Below, one piece after another: positions 58,717-64,000 of a stretch of 64,000 nucleotides of DNA (its first letter is position 1; each line of letters begins with the position of its first letter). The DNA is from Stomoxys calcitrans. Taxonomy: Eukaryota > Arthropoda > Insecta > Diptera > Muscidae. The stretch covers positions 155,062,559-155,126,558 of the forward strand of contig NC_081556.1 of the NCBI RefSeq assembly GCF_963082655.1, read 5' to 3'. The position numbers were made by a program, and so were the translations under genes. A model generated the notes under the pieces. It searched no databases. It saw only the letters and a list, made by a program, of their open reading frames with translations, and had not been told where the DNA came from.

Positions 58717-59060
58717 CATGTTTCAAGATCATTACAGAACCTGCTGTAAAAGGTGATTAATATGGGTGATATACTTATTATCTTATAATGGCACTATTGT
58801 TCTGTTCTCGATACACAGTAAATCTCTCTGTATTTCTTAAATGATTGCGAAAGATATTATCAAAGTAGAATAAAAGAATAAAGTGGGCTACTATAAGGCT
58901 AGCAACGGCAACCATATGAATGAAATGATGATCCATCACTAACTGGAATGTTCAGGCCTTTCGATAAACTTAAAATCATTGCAAATATTTATAAGTTTCA
59001 TCTTTTAAATCAAGCGTCTTTTAAAATATCTTTGCAAGACCTCTATTATGTACCTTTTGT
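58717..59060. other. Gene-free stretch
   Basis: Nothing recognised. Confidence 0.4.
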
Positions 59061-59935
59061 AAAACAAGTAAAAGAGTGCTAAGTTCGGCCGGGCTCAATC
59101 TTATATACCCTCCACCATGGATCGTATTTGCCAAGTTATTTGTCCAATATCTCTTTAAAGGCAAACAAAAGATAATGGATATGAATTGCTATGGTATTGG
59201 AGCTATACCAAGTTATGAACCGATTGGGGCCATATTTGGTTTTGATGTTGTAAACCAAAATTTCAGCTTAATCGGATAATAATTGCGCCCTGAAGAGGCT
59301 CAAGAAGTATATTTGGGAGATTGGTTTATGTGGGAGCTATATACGTTTATGAACCGATTTAGACCATACTTTGTACAGTGATTGCAAATCATAACACAAC
59401 ACTTCATGCAAAATTTCAACCAAATCGGGCAATAATTGCGCCCTCCTCAAACACCTCATAAATCCAAATGGGATAAGAATTGTGCCCTCTAAAACTCGAG
59501 AAGTCAAGATCGAGGATCGGTTTACAAGGGAGCTTTATCAAAACTTAGACCGATATGACCCATTTACAATTCCAACCGTCTTATATTAGTAGGAAGTATT
59601 TGTGCAAAATTTCAAGTGCCTAGCTTTACTCCTTTGAAAGTTAGCGTGCTTTCGAAAGACATGGACATGGCTAAATCGACCCAGAATATCAAGACGATTT
59701 AGAATATGTATAATGTACTGGGTTTCAGATCAATATTTCGATGTGTTACAAACGGAATGACGAAATTAGTATACCCCATCCTATGGTGGAGGATATAATA
59801 TAAAGTTGTAAGGTTAGAACTGAAGTTTTCATATCTATCCCTATTCAATTTTCGCTTGGTGTCCTTTCCAATATTTCTTACTTTTGTCATGGTGTTGATG
59901 ATGGTGGTGATATTTTTAGAAGATGGTAATGCATT
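59061..59935 (+). repeat. Family A, CTCCACC subfamily, plus shared flank (duplicated block, copy 1)
   Basis: Outer end AAAACAAGTAAAAGAGTGC, TAAGTTCGGCCGGGCTC, TATATACCCTCCACCATGG. Monomers with GGTATTGGAGCTATACCAAG, GGTTTATGTGGGAGCTATAT, GAACCGATTTAGACCATAC. 3' end GTATACCCCATCCTATGGTG. The next ~135 bp (GAAGTTGTAAGGTTAGAACTG ... GATGGTGGTGATATTTTTAG) are not family A, but are repeated after the copy at 62085, so the two blocks share more than the repeat itself. Confidence 0.9.
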
Positions 59936-62029
59936 AATGACAAACATACACTCAACAAACATTATGAAAACAAACTTAAGAAGCTAAAACAAAATAAATA
60001 TTCAAACACATTTAGAAGGTCTAATGGAGAAGGAGGATCAACAACACTATCATCATCATCTTCATTTTAGTCCATTCTCGGCTTTGGTCTTTGGTCTGCA
60101 GAGTTGCAAAGTCATCATAAGCTTAACGTTATTACAGGCCGCTCGCAAAAGTGATTATGATCATCCATGGAAAAAGAGAGTGACTTTGAGGATTTAATGC
60201 AAGGCTTAGTTAAACTTCATGATTGTATACACAGAGTTGCCACTGATAAAAAATAAGCCAACAAAAAGTAATTTCATATTGTTGTAATTTTGAAGGGAAC
60301 TGACAAACAATCGGTAAATATAAGACCACCATGGTTTATAGATTAAAATGCTCTAACATGGCGCCAAAGTCCAGGACAAGAATATCGCAAATTATTCGGC
60401 GATGGTTAACTTTTGACTACTGATGGCGAAATTAGAAGAAATTTCGATCCCGATAACAAACCTAATTCAGAATTCACTCTCAGTCTATTGCTTTATGGAA
60501 TGGTCGTAGAAAAATTTTAATATTTTTACTAAAAATCTAAGACATGGATAAAATATTTTTATTTTATTTCTTTTTATTTGTAATTTAATGCACACTAAGA
60601 ATGCACTCTCAGACTGTGGCTTTATGGGATGGTCGTGGAAAGAACTGCATCTCTTTGCTAACAAAACATTCTCAACATTCTCTCAAACATTGATCAATTA
60701 TTTTATTTCATTTCATGTTATTTTTTTTTTATTCGCCTCAAATTGTTTACATTTGTGTAAAACGGCAACCCTATTTGTAATCCAATGTTGCATACTTACC
60801 TACATACAGGCCTTCAGACATAAAAGCGTCATCTTGCAATTACTCTTTTTTGTTGTAGTTTTTTATTGTTAAGCCACAACAACAAAAGCCGCGCCAAGAA
60901 AACAAATCGAAAAGAAACAAAACAAAACATAAAGAGTTTTACAATTTTACAATAAAAACAAGCAAAGTAAACACTTATCTACTCTTCTTCTTCATCTTTT
61001 TCTCCACACGCTTACAACTAACATACACAATAACTAACGTGTGTTGATTGTTTGGTCCAAAGCGACTCAAAGTGAACACCATCACCACCGGCACCATCCA
61101 GCCAGCCAGTCAGCGCAACAAACAACTCCTCTAAACTCATGCCATCAACCATGGAAAAGTAAGCGGCATTTTGTTTAAGCCTGGTATGGTTTCTTGGTAT
61201 TCCACCAGAGTCTCCTACCAAAGCAGCAACTTAATCTTGCTTATAAATCACCATAATGATCATTTGGGAGGTAAAGCCAACCAAGCAAACGACCGACCAG
61301 CCACTGGCATCCATCCGTCTGTCCATCCTTCAAGTAACCGAAGAAGCTGTGGAACCACCACCACCACCTCTAACTAAGGCAACAACATTTTTTTCTCGTA
61401 AGGAGAAACTTTGGGTTTTGAGGTGATCGTGATAGCGAAAGGCAAACCATGGCCGGTCAACGGAACAGCCAAACAACTCAGTCAACTCCATTGGAAAGGG
61501 ATTTCTACTTAAAACCTTGGAGCAAATGGAAATTGATGAGCGACTGTTTTGGGTTGAAGGTGCTGAAGGAGGTACCCACAAAATATGTTTACGAAATTCT
61601 TTAGAAATTTGATTAAATCAGTTCATTTATGGATTTGTTGGATTTCCATACCATAGCGAAGCAATTAGCCAGCGAAAAGCATAGAAAGGTTAAAAGTTGA
61701 TTGGGACTTTGGGTGGGAGTTAGCCTTCATTAGCCTCAAGCAAATCAAGCTGGTACAAATTCCTTTTGTTTACAAAACAGGATACATTGAAAAATTTTTT
61801 CTTAGTTTTTAATTAGCAGTTTTTGAGAACACTCCATGTGAATATAAAGTTGTTGGTGAGGGCAGTGTTCCATACAAAGTTTGATTAAAATTGAATTAAA
61901 ATTAATTAAATTAAAAATATATATAGCATTTGAAATACAATACATGAAAAAAAAGATACCGTAACTATTGTTACGACATTAGAAGTTGAGCTTCTTTAGC
62001 ACTTTTACTGCTATATAGAACTCACTCCG
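59936..62029. other. Gene-free stretch with a short direct repeat
   Basis: 60473-60512 (ATTCACTCTCAGTCTATTGC, TTTATGGAATGGTCGTAG) recurs at 60601-60641 (ATGCACTCTCAGACTGTGGC, TTTATGGGATGGTCGTGG), 128 bp apart. No coding exon is supported; frames at 60588-60872 and 61018-61581 lack domains. Confidence 0.5.
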
Positions 62030-62862
62030 ATAAGCAAGTTTAAACTCCATATCGTCGTAAGGGCTTTGTTCTTCCCTGCTTCCTCGAAGCATAAATTCGG
62101 CCGGGCTCAATCTTATATACCCTCCACCATGGATCGTATTTGTCAAGTTCTTTGTTAAATATCTCTTTAAAGGCAGACACAGGATAATCGATATGAATTG
62201 CTATGCTATTGGAGCTATACCAAGTTATGAACCGATTGGGTTTTGCTGTTGTAGACAAAAGTGGAAGGGCTTGTGAACAATTTCAGCTAAATCGGATAAT
62301 AATTGCGCCCTGTGGAGGCTCAAGAAGTATATTTGGGAGATCGGTTTATATGGGAGCTATATAAGGTTATGAACCGATTGAAACCATACTTGGTACAGTA
62401 GTTGCAAGTCATAACACAATACTTCATGCAAAATAATTGCGCCCTCTAGCGGCTCAAGAAATCAAGAACCGAAACCGGTTTATATGGGAGCTATATCGGG
62501 CTATGAACCGATTTGGACCATACTTGACACAGTTGTTGGAAGTCGAAACAAAACACCTCATTCAACCAAATCGGATAAGAATTGCGACCTTATTGGGTCT
62601 CAGGTCAATATTTCGATGTGTTACAAACGGTTTGACGAAATTAGTATACCCCATGGAGGAGGGAATAATATGAAGTTGTAAGGTTAGAACTGATTTTCTA
62701 AAAGTTTTCATTCTGTCCTTATTATATTTTTGCTTGGTGTCCTTTCCACTATTTCTTACTTTTGCTGTTGATGATGGTGGTGATATTTTTAGAAGATAAG
62801 CAAGTTTAAACTCCGATAAGCAAGTTTTAACTCTATATCGTCGTAAGGGCTTTGTTCTTCCC
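62030..62862 (+). repeat. Family A duplicated block, copy 2, between 45-50 bp direct repeats
   Basis: The family A copy (about 62085-62670) starts at AAATTCGGCCGGGCTCAATC and closes with TATACCCCATGGAGGAGGG. It is followed by GAAGTTGTAAGGTTAGAACTG and the same flank as at 59800. The whole is bracketed by direct copies of AAGCAAGTTTAAACTCC, ATATCGTCGTAAGGGC and TTTGTTCTTCCC (62033-62078 and 62813-62861, the latter with a small internal repeat of GATAAGCAAGTTT). Confidence 0.88.
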
Positions 62863-64000
62863 ATATGCTGTATTAACATGTTGGCAGGGTCTTATACGAC
62901 TCCACTGGTAAAGCATCGGCTCCGGCTGCTTGTTTATTTTTCATCAAGATTATGATATTTCAATTTCATTTGTTTACTGTCATATGTTGCCTTACTCGTA
63001 TCTTAAGCTGAGTTTTCATTGGAGGACTTAATTCCCATCATTCTGATTTGGTAATATAGCTTCAGGAGCTCATTAACCACAGCTCAGATGAAATAAAGCT
63101 TTGTCTGGTTTTTATGTTGCTATCCTGTCATACAAAAAACTTCTTTTTGGAGATTAGCTTTCGACATATAGATTGCTCTGTCATTAAGTGTCCTTTCTAT
63201 GTTCTAAAACTGATTTTAGAATATACCATACAGCTCTCACCGTTTGTTTATTAGATGGTTTGAAGTCTTTAAGAGTCCAATCCATCAACTACAATGACCA
63301 TGAACAAAATCACCAAAGGTCTTTAGCCTCAGTTCCAATTACTTTCGAATTTATTTTTATTAGTGACCTGCAGCCCTTGGGAAAGTAATTTAAGTGGACA
63401 TTTAGTAAAAGTGTTGTCATATAAGTAGAGAGTGAAGGTTTCGGTATCAAATTTAAACCGTCACACATCCATTAACTTAGAATCTGGCCATACTTAAATG
63501 CTAATTATGAAGGAGGTATTGCAATAAACCACACAGAACGTTGTGTCACATGGAAAGGCTTAAACAGGAGCTATAGATCCTGGTTGGTTGCTCGAGTGGT
63601 CCGTTCATATTCGCTGGCAGCAATGTCAAGTACCTCAAATAATAATAAACGAAACCATCATAAATCTCAATACTTTGAAATAATAAAAATTAATGAGCAT
63701 TTTTCGGCTATGAAAAGGATCTTTCTTGAAAATCTCAAATTTCTTAGTGTTCTCTTCATGCTCTCAGTCATTTTTCTTAAGACTGCACCTCTGGGACATT
63801 ATCTGGGTTTGCTTTGATGATAAGACAATCAACAAAAAGACCATCAGCAGAAATAAAAACAACAACAAAAATAACGAGAACAAAAAAGAAATGCCAGCAA
63901 GGCACAGATCACAACCCCGTAAGGCCTCACCTGTCTGGTGCAACTAACATGGGTTCATCCCAAGCAAAATAAAATCTTGGCTCAGACAGCAGGCAGTAAA
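62863..64000. other. Gene-free stretch
   Basis: No gene, RNA or repeat recognised to the window end; frames of 66-77 codons have no domain. Confidence 0.45.

Noticed and set aside
60796..60812. Minus-strand recursive splice site around CATACTTACCTACATAC
   Set aside because: The donor GTAAGT is good, but the sequence before it on the minus strand (CTGTATGTAG) is purine-containing and not a convincing acceptor.

Overview
This is nuclear DNA from a large, AT-rich, repeat-dense insect genome. It is most likely a calyptrate fly (Muscidae, in the Stomoxys/Musca area). That placement is an inference from the dipteran-type transposon relics and from the dominant interspersed repeats, which I recognise from muscid genomes; no host protein supports it. 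I found no host protein-coding exon that I can defend, and no rRNA gene, tRNA gene or CRISPR array. Nearly every open reading frame of 60-175 codons is either chance or part of a repeat. A 200-base run of N (24820-25019) marks an assembly gap.

The window looks like the inside of a giant intron, or a wide intergenic space, filled with mobile-element debris. Three plus-strand sites (21737/21738, 34035/34036 and 58709/58710) have the recursive-splicing layout seen in long Drosophila introns: a pyrimidine-rich tract, then AG, then GTAAG with no exon between. If real, they mean that a plus-strand gene spans the window and its intron is removed in steps of about 12 kb and 25 kb. This is the most interesting reading I found; it is unproven.

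Recognisable coding relics are all transposable elements. A non-LTR retrotransposon tail with an RNase H domain lies at 2770-3925 (+). A Jockey-like tail (22100-22975, -) is followed by a second type of non-LTR tail with a tandem duplication (23298-24370, -). A decayed Tc1/mariner transposase lies at 27640-28520 (+), and an internally deleted Tc1/mariner-type element at 34661-35050 (+). A tRNA-derived SINE family with Pol III A and B boxes is present in at least six copies (19777, 28245, 35128, 42908, 51463, 51945).

The dominant repeat, called family A here, occupies over 10 kb. It is built of diverged ~125-170 bp monomers containing a GGAGCTATAT-type core. Its outer end carries a TTCGGCCGGGCCGAA palindrome, and its two ends carry short complementary motifs that differ between subfamilies yet stay complementary within a copy. 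Copies or pieces lie at 1, 4021, 8826, 16600, 24430, 31040, 32262, 34380, 35340, 36722, 44880, 46540, 48540, 50060, 50585, 53705, 55262, 59061 and 62085.

Other repeats: a degenerate ~90 bp satellite (4140-5355); two copies of a ~110 bp foldback MITE (8292, 41371); a 119 bp foldback MITE (47117); a TATCGATA-ended element (32144-32552); a paired foldback element (41951-42720); a CAA-tailed dispersed repeat (31253, 38847); a ~250 bp tandem repeat (26330-27070); a mixed direct/inverted repeat cluster (14127-14740); a 135 bp tandem duplication (36939-37195); a 3-kb-spaced duplication (59061 and 62085); and a 300 bp (TA)n microsatellite (36240-36541).
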